A stretch of 64,000 bases of DNA from Desulfobulbaceae bacterium UBA2273 (GCA_002347095.1 DDWZ01000024.1:27615-91614); one strand, 5' to 3'. Numbered from the stretch's first letter, positions 32,575 to 41,818 are shown. The notes: generated by a model from the letters alone, not told the origin. Numbers and translations: made by a program.

Positions 32575-34360
32575 GGCGATCTCCTTGGTGTATGGGAAGA
32601 ACCAGCGTAACCGTCGTGCCCTTGCCGCTTTCACTTTCAACATCTATGCGTGCATGGTGCTGTTCAACGATGTTATGAACCACGGCCAGGCCGAGTCCCG
32701 TGCCTGTTTTGCGGGTGGAGAAAAAAGGATCGAACATGCGCGCCTGCTCCTCCTGGGTCATGCCTTTGCCATTATCCCGCACCCAAATATGGACCGCATC
32801 ATTATAACGTCTGGCGCCCAAAACAATGGAACCTTCTTCATCTAAGGCGGCGAGAGCGTTTTGCAGCAGGTTGAGCAACACCTGGATGAAAAGATCAGGG
32901 TCCGCTTCCAGGAAAATGTCCTCTTCTGGGACATCCAGGCCAAAGGCTACCGCGTGATTCTTGAAGTCGTCCGCCAGCAACTGGGCGGTCTTTGCTAGCA
33001 ATTCACCCAATACAACCTTTTCAAACTCCGGCTCCCTAGGCTTGGCAAATTGCAGCAAAGCCGAAATGGTCCGGTTCAGGCGGTCCACCTCGCCGATCAT
33101 AAGTTCCGCATACCGTTTGGCGCTGTCATCTTGCGCTTGACCGCCGAAGTACTGGGCGAATCCGCGCAGGGTTCCCAATGGATTGCGTATTTCATGGGCT
33201 ATGCCGGCAGCCATCCGGCCCAGAGCGGCAAGGCGGCGGGAACGTTCCAGTTTCTCCTCCATCTCGCGAATTTCCCGCATGTCCCTGAAGGTCAAAACCG
33301 TGCCCAACCATTTTCCCTCTTTATTCAAAAGGCGCGCCGCACTGACCTTGACCGGGATAATCGCCCCGTCCTGCCGGTGACACTCCAGAGGAACATCAAG
33401 AAAATCCGTGCCTCCCTGGATGAGCGATTCCAACCGGCTGTGTCTATCGCCGGTCACCTGCCGCAAGGTCTTGCCTTCCAGTTCCGCCACGGATTTCCCT
33501 AACAGTTCCTCCATTTTGCCATTGCTGGAAACTATCCGTCCATGGGTATCCAAAGTGAGCAGCCCGGCCGGCATACTCTCGATGACGTTGCGCGTATAGA
33601 GTTCCATGTTGGCCAAGGTGGAGCGGCTGACCCGTATTCCTTGATACAGAAAAATAAAATACAGGCCAGCACTGCCCAACAGAAACAGAATGCCGCCCAT
33701 GATAAGGGCCTGCCTCACATCCTCTTTTCTGGCTTCATCGAACTCAGCAGTGTAGAGCCCCACGAAAATCGCCTGTCTGCCGGTCATTGGTGTGCCGTGT
33801 TTTTTCGACTGACACCACTGTTGCCAGCGGCTTTGCCGCTTTTCCCAGCCATATTCCAGGCTGGCCACCGAATTGAATTCCTTTGCCACCTCAAAAATTT
33901 CTTTTGGCGAATCTTGAACAGCGAAATTGGTGAGCGGTACGTTACGAGACAGCACTTGGCTTACAGGAGGGCGAGTGCTCGAATCCCGCCATTCACCAGC
34001 TGCTGCCATCACCTTTCCCTGCTCATTGATGATGCTGATATAGGCAATTGTCGGCGATTTTGCCGTTTCCTGGACCAAGGCGACAAGATTGTCCTCTCCT
34101 TGCCAACCCAGCATCATCGAGGTGCGGGTTCCTGCCTCGAAGGCGCGGATAAGGGTTAGCCCCTCCTGCAGCAGGAAATGTTTCATGAGCTGCTGTTCGC
34201 GGTTTAAATTCCGGAAGGTAATGGCGGTCAGCACGGAGAACAGGACGATGCTGGCGGCTACTATCGTCAGGCCGACCCTGGAAAACTTGAAAGAAGGGGG
34301 CGATTTGGGGATCATCTGGTAACGAAGTCCTATACGCTCTTGAGTCATGACCAGCGGCAA
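32567..34360 (-). CDS. sensor histidine kinase, ZraS-like
   Basis: A 597-residue membrane kinase: first helix about 30-50 (GLTIVAASIVLFSVLTAITF), periplasmic sensor region (about 55-220), second helix (about 226-247), PAS domain (about 265-375), HisKA with GMAAGIAHEIRNPLGTL, and HATPase (DNGKGM, KTGTGLGLAVVHNIV). The actual start is uncertain: TTG at 34360, or ATG at 34348 or 34315; none has a strong ribosome site. It overlaps the activator gene by eight bases. A perfect palindrome (34401-34426) lies 40 bases upstream. Confidence 0.9.
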   Translation of the reverse strand: MPLVMTQERIGLRYQMIPKSPPSFKFSRVGLTIVAASIVLFSVLTAITFRNLNREQQLMKHFLLQEGLTLIRAFEAGTRTSMMLGWQGEDNLVALVQETAKSPTIAYISIINEQGKVMAAAGEWRDSSTRPPVSQVLSRNVPLTNFAVQDSPKEIFEVAKEFNSVASLEYGWEKRQSRWQQWCQSKKHGTPMTGRQAIFVGLYTAEFDEARKEDVRQALIMGGILFLLGSAGLYFIFLYQGIRVSRSTLANMELYTRNVIESMPAGLLTLDTHGRIVSSNGKMEELLGKSVAELEGKTLRQVTGDRHSRLESLIQGGTDFLDVPLECHRQDGAIIPVKVSAARLLNKEGKWLGTVLTFRDMREIREMEEKLERSRRLAALGRMAAGIAHEIRNPLGTLRGFAQYFGGQAQDDSAKRYAELMIGEVDRLNRTISALLQFAKPREPEFEKVVLGELLAKTAQLLADDFKNHAVAFGLDVPEEDIFLEADPDLFIQVLLNLLQNALAALDEEGSIVLGARRYNDAVHIWVRDNGKGMTQEEQARMFDPFFSTRKTGTGLGLAVVHNIVEQHHARIDVESESGKGTTVTLVLPIHQGDRRE

Positions 34361-34400
34361 GCCGGTGGCTTGGTTAGCGCGCCCTATGAGGACATCACTA

Positions 34401-34426
34401 CGAATCGCCCCTTAAGGGGCGATTCG
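34401..34426. promoter_or_regulatory. 26-bp perfect palindrome between hemA and the kinase gene
   Basis: CGAATCGCCCCTT is followed directly by its exact reverse complement, making a 26-base dyad with no spacer. It lies 47 bases after the hemA stop and 40 bases before the kinase start. No T-run follows on the minus strand, so it may be an operator rather than a terminator; an extended RNA hairpin at the hemA 3' end is the alternative. Confidence 0.6.
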
Positions 34427-34473
34427 AATGCTGATCCTGCGCCATATTTCATAGCAAGATCACGACTTGGTGG

Positions 34474-35760
34474 TTACTGATCCGAAGATTCCTTGTCAAG
34501 GCCGAACATCTGCCGGACAAAGGCCAGCTTGAGCTGCGGGTTGTCATGGGGGGTGCTGTTTTTCAGAAAAATCATGGGTTCGTGCAGCACTTTGTTGATA
34601 ATGGCGTTGGCCAGCATTTCCACCGAACGCCGTTCGTTTTCCGTGAGAGATTTCATCATGCCCAAGGTTTTCGCAACTTCAACCTCGCGGATACCGTTGG
34701 CTTTTTGCCTTATCGCCGTAATGGTGGGGGCGATTTCCATGCCTTCCAGCCACTGCCCGAACTTGACCACCTCCTCGGCGACAATGCCCTCCGCCCGCAG
34801 GGCCTCTTTTTCCCGCTCCGCCTTGTTCACATCGACCACGTTTTTTAGGTCGTCGATATCATAGAGGTAGACATTGTCCAGATCATTGAGTTCCGGGTCA
34901 AGGTCGCGCGGCACCGCGATATCGATGAGAAAAAGAGGCCTATTCATCCGCTGCCGCATGAGCGGCTTCACCTCATCCTTGCGGAGAATCAGGTCGGTGG
35001 CCCCGGTGGAACTGACCAGAATATCCACCTCCGCCAACTGGGAGGTCAGCTCGGCCAAGCCAACGGCGGTGCCGTTAAAGCGGCGGGCCAGATTGGCCGC
35101 CCGCTCCAGGGTCCGGTTGGCCACGATTACCCGGCCGATCCCCTGCCTGACCAGATGCTCGGCCGCCAGTTCAGCCATCTCCCCGGCCCCCACCAGAAGC
35201 ACGGACTTGTCCCGCAGGGTGCCGAAAATCTTTTTTGCCAGCTCCACCGCCGCGTAACTAATGGAAACCGCACTGCCGCCGATATTGGTTTCGGTGCGCA
35301 CCCGTTTCGCCACGGAAAAGGATTTGTGCAGCAGCCGGTTGAGGATGACGCCGGTGGTCTTCTGCTCCACCGCTTCGCGGTAGGCCTGCTTCAACTGCCC
35401 GAGGATCTGGGGTTCGCCCACCACCATGGAATCAAGACTGGCCGCCACATGGTACAGATGGGCAACCGCATCCCTGCCCTGATGCAGATAGCTGTATTGC
35501 TGGGCTTCGGCGTCGGCAAGACCGCTCTTGGCAAAAAGAAAACCGCGCACCGCCACCGCAGCCGCAGCCGGGTCGCTGGCCACAAAAATGACCTCCACCC
35601 GGTTGCAGGTGGAAAGAAAGCAGCACTCCCTGCACCCCTCGATGTTCATCAGCGTAACAAGCGGCCCGGCGCAATCCCCGGAAAATGCCAGCTTCTCCCG
35701 CACCGCCACCGGAGCGGTCTTATGATTCACGCCGATAATGACGATACTCTCAGCCAACAT
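34474..35760 (-). CDS. hemA: glutamyl-tRNA reductase
   Basis: A 428-residue enzyme that converts glutamyl-tRNA to glutamate-1-semialdehyde, first step of C5 tetrapyrrole synthesis. N-terminal catalytic domain with GVNHKTAPVAVREKLAF and the active Cys in LSTCNRVEVIF; NADPH-binding domain with SVLLVGAGEMAELAAEHL and ANRTLERA; helical dimerisation domain at the end. The partner enzyme HemL is encoded at 47080-48372. The start overlaps the ccsA stop region by 11 bases. Its 3' end is partly duplicated at 29881-29958. Confidence 0.96.
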   Translation of the reverse strand: MLAESIVIIGVNHKTAPVAVREKLAFSGDCAGPLVTLMNIEGCRECCFLSTCNRVEVIFVASDPAAAAVAVRGFLFAKSGLADAEAQQYSYLHQGRDAVAHLYHVAASLDSMVVGEPQILGQLKQAYREAVEQKTTGVILNRLLHKSFSVAKRVRTETNIGGSAVSISYAAVELAKKIFGTLRDKSVLLVGAGEMAELAAEHLVRQGIGRVIVANRTLERAANLARRFNGTAVGLAELTSQLAEVDILVSSTGATDLILRKDEVKPLMRQRMNRPLFLIDIAVPRDLDPELNDLDNVYLYDIDDLKNVVDVNKAEREKEALRAEGIVAEEVVKFGQWLEGMEIAPTITAIRQKANGIREVEVAKTLGMMKSLTENERRSVEMLANAIINKVLHEPMIFLKNSTPHDNPQLKLAFVRQMFGLDKESSDQ

Positions 35761-36565
35761 AGGAGTGCACGCCCCCCAAAAGATAAGTCACACCCCAGAG
35801 GGTGAAAAGCACCGCACCAAACCCGGCAATGGCCATGATGGCCGCCCGCCTGCGCCGCCAGCCCACGGTGAGCCGCTGGTGCAGGATGGCCGCATAGATG
35901 AGCCAGGTGATCAGCGACCAGGTTTCCTTGGGGTCCCACTGCCAGTATGCCCCCCAGGCCTGCTTTGCCCAGACGGAACCGGTAACGATCCCCAGGGTCA
36001 GCAAGAGAAACCCCAGCGTCAGACAATGCTGGTTCAGATTATCCAGCGCCTCGAGAGAGGGCAGACGGCTGTAGAATATCCCGAATTTTTTCTTCTTGAT
36101 CTCCCGCTCCTGGAGCAGGTACATCACCCCGCCGCAAAAAGCCAGGGCCATGAAGCCGTTGGCCATGATGGCGAGACTGGCATGCACCGGCAGCCAGTTG
36201 CTCTTGAGGGCCGGGGCCAATGGCCGTATCTCCTGGGAGGAAAAGGCGGCGATGAGCATCAGCAGGGAAATAAGCGGCGACACAAAGACGCCGAAATTTT
36301 TCACCCGGTACCGCCACCAGAACGACAAGAAAGCCCAGGTCATTGACCAGGCAAAGAAGGAGACCGCTTCATGGCTGCTGGTCAGGGGAGTATGCCCTGC
36401 GGCGACATAGCGGACAACAAAATAAACGGTATGCAGTACCCCGCCGACGAGAAGAATCGCCCGGGCAACGGCGCGGACCTTTTTCTGCTGGGAAAGGAAA
36501 TGAGCCACATACACCGCGGTGGCCAGAAGATACAGGTACAGGGTAAGCTGAAACAACAGGGTCAT
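35750..36565 (-). CDS. ccsA: cytochrome c biogenesis protein CcsA/ResC-like
   Basis: A 271-residue integral membrane protein with about eight helices and the haem-handling WWD-like motif WGAYWQWDPKETWSLITW. Conserved histidines lie in helices before and after this motif (SHEAVSFFAWS; VHASLAIMANGF). In system II cytochrome c maturation it presents haem to apocytochromes. The ATG at 36565 overlaps the siroheme gene's stop by four bases (ATGA); a longer reading to 36673 lies inside that gene. The hemA-ccsA-siroheme order is typical of sulfate reducers and relatives. Confidence 0.92.
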   Translation of the reverse strand: MTLLFQLTLYLYLLATAVYVAHFLSQQKKVRAVARAILLVGGVLHTVYFVVRYVAAGHTPLTSSHEAVSFFAWSMTWAFLSFWWRYRVKNFGVFVSPLISLLMLIAAFSSQEIRPLAPALKSNWLPVHASLAIMANGFMALAFCGGVMYLLQEREIKKKKFGIFYSRLPSLEALDNLNQHCLTLGFLLLTLGIVTGSVWAKQAWGAYWQWDPKETWSLITWLIYAAILHQRLTVGWRRRRAAIMAIAGFGAVLFTLWGVTYLLGGVHSYVG

Positions 36566-37272
36566 CGCGCCGCTCCTGAAGATTGCTGGTATGCCTGCCT
36601 GGCCGACTCCAGGCAACCAAGGGAAACATCCGGGCCCAGGACTTCCTGAATGTGACCGGCAAGCTTCTGCCAAAGCCCATCCTTGATCCAGGCCGCCATT
36701 TCGGGATCAGCCAACCGGGCAAAAATCACCTTGTTCTCCGCATGCGGCCTGCCTTCGGCCAGAACGGTATCCCGCAGGGTTCCGAGGATTTCCACCAGCA
36801 CCCCGTATTCGGGGCCAAATTGGACCTCCAGCGCCTGGCGCAGGGTGCTGGCCAGAGCCGGGCTTTTCCCGGCGGTGGAAACGGAAATGGAGAGATCGCC
36901 CCGCCGCGCCGTGGCCGGAAGAATAAAGTTACACCATTTTGGCACATCCGCCACATTGAGCAGGATATTGCGCGCTTCGGCCTCGGCATGAATCCGCTCC
37001 TGCGCGAGCGGATCATCGGTGGCGGCAATGACCAGAAAAGCCCCGGCCAAATCGCCCTCCTGATACAGGCGGTCCAGCCAGTCAATCGCGCCGGTCCGCA
37101 ACAGGGCGGCAAGCGGTTCGCTCAACTCGGGGCTGATCACCCGCACCAAGGCGCCATGGGCCAACAGCCCTTGCACCTTGCGCTCGCCAACCCGGCCGCC
37201 GCCGATGACCACACATTGCCGCCCGGCGACCTTGAGGCAGACCGGGAAATATTGCGAATTATCCGCGGCCAA
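36562..37272 (-). CDS. precorrin-2 dehydrogenase / sirohydrochlorin ferrochelatase family
   Basis: About 236 residues from the preferred TTG start at 37272. N-terminal NAD-binding region CVVIGGGRVGERKVQGLL, followed by IAATDDPLAQERI and CNFILPATARRGDLSISVSTAGKSPALAS, which mark the Met8/CysG-N family. It oxidises precorrin-2 to sirohydrochlorin for siroheme or haem d1/alternative haem synthesis. A frame extension to 37341 would overlap the upstream hydrolase gene by 83 bases; the TTG has a GGGTGG site and only 14 bases of overlap. Start remains uncertain. Confidence 0.88.
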   Translation of the reverse strand: MAADNSQYFPVCLKVAGRQCVVIGGGRVGERKVQGLLAHGALVRVISPELSEPLAALLRTGAIDWLDRLYQEGDLAGAFLVIAATDDPLAQERIHAEAEARNILLNVADVPKWCNFILPATARRGDLSISVSTAGKSPALASTLRQALEVQFGPEYGVLVEILGTLRDTVLAEGRPHAENKVIFARLADPEMAAWIKDGLWQKLAGHIQEVLGPDVSLGCLESARQAYQQSSGAAR

Positions 37273-37891
37273 GGATTTCCACCCGTATCTTGCCGGCAAG
37301 CAAAGCGGCAAATCGCTTCGCGTCATCGTCCGTCCCGACAACGGCGCCGTAATGCATGGGCACCGCGATCTTGGGCCCGATGGAAATAGCCGCCTGCGCA
37401 GCCTCCTCGGCGGTCATCACATAGGTGCCGGAAACAGGCAGCAGGGCGATATCCGCCCGAATATCCTTCATCTCCGGAATATAATCGGTATCCCCGGCAT
37501 GGTACACCCGCACCCCAGCCACGGTGAGGATAAACCCCAGCCACCGGTTGGCATGGGGATGGAACTGCTTGTTGGTGTTGTAGGCAGGGACAGCCTCGAT
37601 GGTGATTCCCTGTTCCTCGCACCGTTCGCCCGGGGCAAGGGAGACGATCCTGCCTTTAAGCTGTGCCGCACTCTGTGCTTCGGCAACAATGAGGGTGGAG
37701 GGCTGCTGGAGCATCTGCACATCAGCGGGGGAGCAGTGGTCGTAGTGTTCATGGGAAATACAGATGATATCGGCAGGCGGCAAGCCGGAACCGAGCTGGA
37801 AGGGATCGAAATAGACGACCTTGCCCCCGGCCCGCAGCAGAAAAGCGTCATGACCGAGCCAGCGAAGATTTTTAAAAACGTTCTCTACCAT
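37259..37891 (-). CDS. metallo-beta-lactamase-fold metal-dependent hydrolase
   Basis: A 210-residue hydrolase with the metal motif ISHEHYDHCSP (HxHxDH) and further ligands in YHAGDTDYIPEM and MHYGAVVG. This matches the UPF0173/YtkL-like metal-dependent hydrolase group. Substrate is unknown. The ATG at 37891 has a GGAAGGGAGG site, better than an upstream start at 37933. It overlaps the following siroheme-pathway gene by 14 bases; co-transcription is likely, but a functional link to tetrapyrroles is not shown. Confidence 0.88.
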   Translation of the reverse strand: MVENVFKNLRWLGHDAFLLRAGGKVVYFDPFQLGSGLPPADIICISHEHYDHCSPADVQMLQQPSTLIVAEAQSAAQLKGRIVSLAPGERCEEQGITIEAVPAYNTNKQFHPHANRWLGFILTVAGVRVYHAGDTDYIPEMKDIRADIALLPVSGTYVMTAEEAAQAAISIGPKIAVPMHYGAVVGTDDDAKRFAALLAGKIRVEILGRG

Positions 37892-38021
37892 AGCCTCCCT
37901 TCCACATGTGTCCCCAATCCGCTCTATAATCAATTTGACGCGTTCCGCAATCTAATATAGTACAATTTCCTTACACAGAACGTCGCATGTTACCCATCAT
38001 CCCTGTCCAGGAGATCTTTCC

Positions 38022-38414
38022 ATGCCAGCAGGAACCCTTATTGTTTCCACCTCGGCAACCATGCAGTTTTCCGACATCACCGCCCAGCTCCAAAAAGCCG
38101 TGACCGCAAGCACCGTTGTTGATGGCGTTTGCCACCTGTACAATCCGCACACCACCGCCGGTTTGACCATCAACGAGGGCGCCGACCCCGACGTGCAGGC
38201 CGATATCCTTGCCGCCCTGCAAAAAATCGTGCCGCAAATCCGATACCGGCATGGAGAAGGCAATTCTCCGGCCCATGTCATGGCCTCGCTCACCGGCAGC
38301 TCGGTAACGGTCTTTATTGAAAATGGCCGACTCCAGCTCGGCACCTGGCAAAAAATCTTCTTCTGCGAATTTGACGGCCCCCGTTCCCGCAAGGTCTTGT
38401 GGCGGATTACCTAG
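38022..38414 (+). CDS. YjbQ family (UPF0047) protein
   Basis: A 130-residue protein with the family motif HTTAGLTINEGADPDVQADI and HGEGNSPAHVMASLTGSSVTV, ending FFCEFDGPRSRKVLW. The family has been linked to thiamine-phosphate synthase side activity in E. coli, but its main role is unclear. Full length. The gene is divergent from the hydrolase gene, leaving 130 bases between them. Confidence 0.93.
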   Translation: MPAGTLIVSTSATMQFSDITAQLQKAVTASTVVDGVCHLYNPHTTAGLTINEGADPDVQADILAALQKIVPQIRYRHGEGNSPAHVMASLTGSSVTVFIENGRLQLGTWQKIFFCEFDGPRSRKVLWRIT

Positions 38415-38442
38415 CCGGCTTGGGGCAAGGGCGCAAAAAAGG

Positions 38443-39162
38443 TCAAAACATCCCTTTGCGCAACAGCTCCCGCTCTCGCAGACGCACATACTGGAGAAGG
38501 GTTTCCTCTTCCCCCTTGGTAAGATCAAAAAGGATCCCATAGCAATATTTTTTATTGTCTCCCCGGGTTGCCCGCATTACCGTTGCCTTGCTGATGTTCA
38601 TATAGGTGCCTGCGCTCAACCCGGTTCCGGCGCCAGGAAAAAATACGGCCAGATCAAGCAGGATATCCCCGGGTTGAAGGGGGGCAAACCTGTCGGTGCA
38701 GACAAAGATCCCGTTGGCGCTGACATCTATAACCTGAAACCCTTGCCGCATTTCATTGTTATGCACGAACATGACCGTGCTGCCGTTGGGCACCCCGACC
38801 CGGTAGTTGGTCCGGCGCTGCAGGCGAAACAGGGTGGAGGGAAACTCGGTGAAGATACTGCTTTCGGTGGTGCGGGTCACCAGGACGCGCACCTTGTTCC
38901 AGACCATGGCCTCGTCCTTGAACAGGATATGGATGATCCCCTGGGTTCCGGGCCAGTCAATGGGCTTGTCGATCTCGAGCATCCGGTCATCGTAGTTGAC
39001 GATGACCGTCTTGGGGGACTGATACCCGGTCTGCACCAGGGAAATGAGTTCCCTTTTTTCCCGCAACCGGTCGAGGGCCATCCGGATCAACTCCGGAGAC
39101 TCGGTGGATTGCGTCCCATTTTCCAAGGTTATCCATTGTCTTGACATTTTTCCATCACTCAC
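38443..39162 (-). CDS. PilZ-domain protein, YcgR-like flagellar brake type
   Basis: A 239-residue cytoplasmic protein. The N-terminal half (about 20-110) resembles the YcgR regulator domain. The C-terminal half is PilZ, with FRLQRRTNYRVGVP carrying the RxxxR c-di-GMP motif and DVSANGIFV for the D/NxSxxG motif, so c-di-GMP binding is expected. It would slow motility or adjust surface processes on c-di-GMP rise. No flagellar gene is adjacent. The gene converges with the YjbQ gene and is divergent from the small gene at 39208. Confidence 0.88.
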   Translation of the reverse strand: MSDGKMSRQWITLENGTQSTESPELIRMALDRLREKRELISLVQTGYQSPKTVIVNYDDRMLEIDKPIDWPGTQGIIHILFKDEAMVWNKVRVLVTRTTESSIFTEFPSTLFRLQRRTNYRVGVPNGSTVMFVHNNEMRQGFQVIDVSANGIFVCTDRFAPLQPGDILLDLAVFFPGAGTGLSAGTYMNISKATVMRATRGDNKKYCYGILFDLTKGEEETLLQYVRLRERELLRKGMF

Positions 39163-39207
39163 TGCTTTTACAAGCGATCACTTAACCCACAATTTCCGGA
39201 AGCCGCC

Positions 39208-39453
39208 ATGGACAGCAAAAAAACACCCCCCACCCCCCTGCATGCACAAGAAATCTGCTTTGGCCTGAACCGGGCAACAGACGAACGTTCCCTCGCTGCG
39301 TTTCTGCAACGATTCGCCGAACCCGCCTTCCTGCAGACCCTCATCCCCCGCCTGAAAGAGGAGGAAATCACCTCGCTCCTTGATTTTCTTTCCAGCCTGA
39401 TGCATAAGCATTGTAGCGAAAAGGAATACCACCGTCTGTTCCTCAAGGATTAA
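39208..39453 (+). CDS. conserved small protein of unknown function
   Basis: An 81-residue soluble protein, largely helical (LAAFLQRFAEPAFLQTLIPRL, EEEITSLLDFLSSLMHKH), with no cofactor motif. It begins directly after the divergent PilZ gene (45 bases) and ends 49 bases before the UbiD-family gene. The frame is convincing because of amino acid composition and start position; ribosome site is weak. I do not recognise a family. Confidence 0.6.
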   Translation: MDSKKTPPTPLHAQEICFGLNRATDERSLAAFLQRFAEPAFLQTLIPRLKEEEITSLLDFLSSLMHKHCSEKEYHRLFLKD

Positions 39454-39502
39454 GCCTTCATTTATACTCACAAAATAGCATACCAGCAAGGAGAGCGCAA
39501 AG

Positions 39503-41287
39503 GTGAGCCAGAATATTATCAGAGACCTCCGGGCCTTTCTCGAAATCCTGCGGAGGGAAGATTCCCTGCTCGAGGTTTCCACCCCGGTTGACCCGGATCT
39601 GGAGATTGCCGAAATCCATCGGCGGGTAATCGCCCAGGGCGGCCCTGCCCTGCTGTTCACCAACGTCAAGGGCAGCAGCTTTCCGGTGGTCACCAACCTC
39701 TTCGGCACCGCCCGCAGGCTTGAGCTGGCCTTTGGCAAACGGCCCCAGCAATTCGTGACCGATCTGGTGCGAGCGGCGGAAACCCTGATGCCGCCGAACC
39801 TCAGCAAAATCTGGGAGATGCGTTCCCTGCTCAGCCAAGCCACCAAGGTGGGGTTGAAAAAGGTTCCGGCGGCCAAGGCCCCCATCCTGGAGGTCTGCCA
39901 GACCCCACCCCGACTGGGCGAGCTACCCCTGCTCACCTCCTGGGCCACGGACGGCGGCGCCTTTGTCACCCTGCCCCTGGTCTACACCGAACACCCGGAC
40001 GGACGCGGTCACAATCTGGGCATGTACCGAATCCAACGCTTTGATGACCGCACCACCGGCATCCACTGGCAGATCCACAAGGGCGGCGGCTACCATTACC
40101 ATGCCGCGGAGCGCCGCAACGAAACGTTGCCCATGACCCTGTTCATCGGCGGGCCGCCGGCCCTGATGCTGGCCGCCATTGCCCCCCTGCCGGAAAACAT
40201 CCCCGAGCTGATGCTGGCCTCCCTGCTGCTCGGCGAAAAGCTGCCCATGACCCGCGATCCGGCCGGCGGCCATGCCTTGGTGGCCCACGCCGAATTCGCG
40301 GCCAAGGGGTTTGTCCCGCCCCACATGCGGCGGCCGGAAGGCCCTTTTGGCGACCATTACGGCTACAACTCGCTCACCCACGACTACCCGGTCTTCCATA
40401 TCGAACGGCTCTACCATCGCCGCGACGCCATCTATCCCGCCACGGTGGTCGGCCGCCCCCGGCAGGAGGATTTTTACATCGGCGACTATCTCCAGGATTT
40501 GCTCTCCCCGCTCTTCCCCCTGGTGATGAACGGAGTGCGTCAGCTCAAGACCTTCGGCGAGACCGGCTTCCACTGCCTAGCCGCGGCCAAGGTCACCGAC
40601 CGCTATCCCCGCGAGGCCTTTGCCTCGGGCTTGCGCATCCTGGGCGAAGGGCAGCTCTCGCTGACCAAATTCCTGATCCTCACCGACGGCGAGGTCGAGG
40701 TGACGGACTTCAAAAAATTGTGGGTCCATGTGCTGGAGCGGATCAACTGGCAGACCGACCTCTTTGTCTTTGCCAATGTCTCCCAGGACACCCTGGATTA
40801 CACCGGCCCCTCGGTGAACAACGGCTCCAAGGCGATGATGATGGGACTGGGCAAGGAACCCCGCCGCATCCTGCCCGAGTCCTTCCACGGCGAACTGCCC
40901 CAGGGCTGCACCAAGGCAGAGGTCTTTCTCCCCGGCACCCTGGTGGTTCAGGGTGAGGGTTTTGCGAGCCAGCAGGATCTCCCCGTCCGTATGGCCCACT
41001 GCCCGGCCCTGGCCGATTGGCAGGTGGTGGTGCTGGTTGACGATGCCAAGGCAGCCACGGAGAATCTCCAGGAGTTTCTCTGGACCGTTTTCACCCGCTT
41101 CGAACCCGCGGCGGATATCCATGCGGCCGCCACCGAGCTGCGCCGCTTCCACCCCTGCCTGACCCCGCCCATCATCTTTGATTGCCGCCTGAAGCCATGG
41201 TACCCGGAGGTTCTTGCGGTGGACGAAAAAACCCGGCTCCTGGTGGACAAGAAAATCAGCGATATCCTGCCGTCCCGCTATCGCTGA
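39503..41287 (+). CDS. UbiD family decarboxylase
   Basis: A 594-residue prenylated-FMN-dependent decarboxylase of the UbiD family. Conserved stretches include GPALLFTNVKG, NLGMYRIQRFDDRTTGIHWQ with the prFMN-binding Arg region, and GPFGDHYGYNSL. The GTG at 39503 has an AAGGAG site. Its length (about 590) fits the longer menaquinone-associated UbiD group. No ubiX partner is seen next to it, so the substrate (menaquinone precursor or an aromatic acid) is unassigned. Confidence 0.9.
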   Translation: MSQNIIRDLRAFLEILRREDSLLEVSTPVDPDLEIAEIHRRVIAQGGPALLFTNVKGSSFPVVTNLFGTARRLELAFGKRPQQFVTDLVRAAETLMPPNLSKIWEMRSLLSQATKVGLKKVPAAKAPILEVCQTPPRLGELPLLTSWATDGGAFVTLPLVYTEHPDGRGHNLGMYRIQRFDDRTTGIHWQIHKGGGYHYHAAERRNETLPMTLFIGGPPALMLAAIAPLPENIPELMLASLLLGEKLPMTRDPAGGHALVAHAEFAAKGFVPPHMRRPEGPFGDHYGYNSLTHDYPVFHIERLYHRRDAIYPATVVGRPRQEDFYIGDYLQDLLSPLFPLVMNGVRQLKTFGETGFHCLAAAKVTDRYPREAFASGLRILGEGQLSLTKFLILTDGEVEVTDFKKLWVHVLERINWQTDLFVFANVSQDTLDYTGPSVNNGSKAMMMGLGKEPRRILPESFHGELPQGCTKAEVFLPGTLVVQGEGFASQQDLPVRMAHCPALADWQVVVLVDDAKAATENLQEFLWTVFTRFEPAADIHAAATELRRFHPCLTPPIIFDCRLKPWYPEVLAVDEKTRLLVDKKISDILPSRYR

Positions 41288-41321
41288 ACCTGGAAATTTT
41301 GCCCCGTCTTTTTGTTAAAGA

Positions 41322-41351
41322 TTGACGATCCTTCTGCCGAAACGCTATGGT
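41322..41351 (+). promoter_or_regulatory. possible sigma-70 promoter
   Basis: TTGACG (41322-41327) and TATGGT (41346-41351) are separated by 18 bases, 36 bases upstream of the gene at 41387. It directs a new transcript after the UbiD-family gene. Confidence 0.55.
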
Positions 41352-41386
41352 ATAGAGCAGATAACAACTATCCATGGAGGGTGTCC

Positions 41387-41818
41387 ATGAAGATCACCAC
41401 GATTATTCCTGGTCAGCAGAATGCTTCAACCAGCAGCACAGGCTCCACCCCGGCGAAAGGCGCCTCTTTTCAGGAGATCCTCGCGCAGGAACTGACGGCG
41501 GCGAAAAGTACGCCCACCGCCATGGCCGCCGCTGCCGTTGCTGCGCCAAGCCCGGCAGCCCTGAAGCTGGACGGAATTTCCCTGGCGGAAGAAACCATCA
41601 ACACCCTGGAAAAATTCAGCGCCGCCTTGGGCAACCCCTCTTTTTCCGCCCAGGATCTTGCTCCCTTTGCCTCCGCCCTCGAAGATGACACCGCAGCCCT
41701 GGTTGCGCTCAAAAATCAACTCCCCGAGAACAACCCCCTCGCACCCTTGCTTGAGCGGGTTGCCACCGCCTCGTATGTTGAAGCGGCCAAACTGCGGCGC
41801 GGCGACTACCATGCCTGA
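41387..41818 (+). CDS. Ala-rich hypothetical protein
   Basis: A 143-residue protein with a low-complexity N-terminal half rich in Ala, Thr and Ser and a more structured C-terminal half (EETINTLEKFSAALGNPSF, DDTAALVALKNQLPENNPL, LLERVATASYVEAAKLRRG). No signal peptide or membrane helix. The ATG at 41387 has a GGAGGG site and follows a sigma-70-like promoter; an upstream in-frame start at 41312 is disfavoured. The overall form (flexible N-terminus, short helical C-terminus) recalls export or scaffold proteins, but no family is recognised. Confidence 0.55.
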   Translation: MKITTIIPGQQNASTSSTGSTPAKGASFQEILAQELTAAKSTPTAMAAAAVAAPSPAALKLDGISLAEETINTLEKFSAALGNPSFSAQDLAPFASALEDDTAALVALKNQLPENNPLAPLLERVATASYVEAAKLRRGDYHA

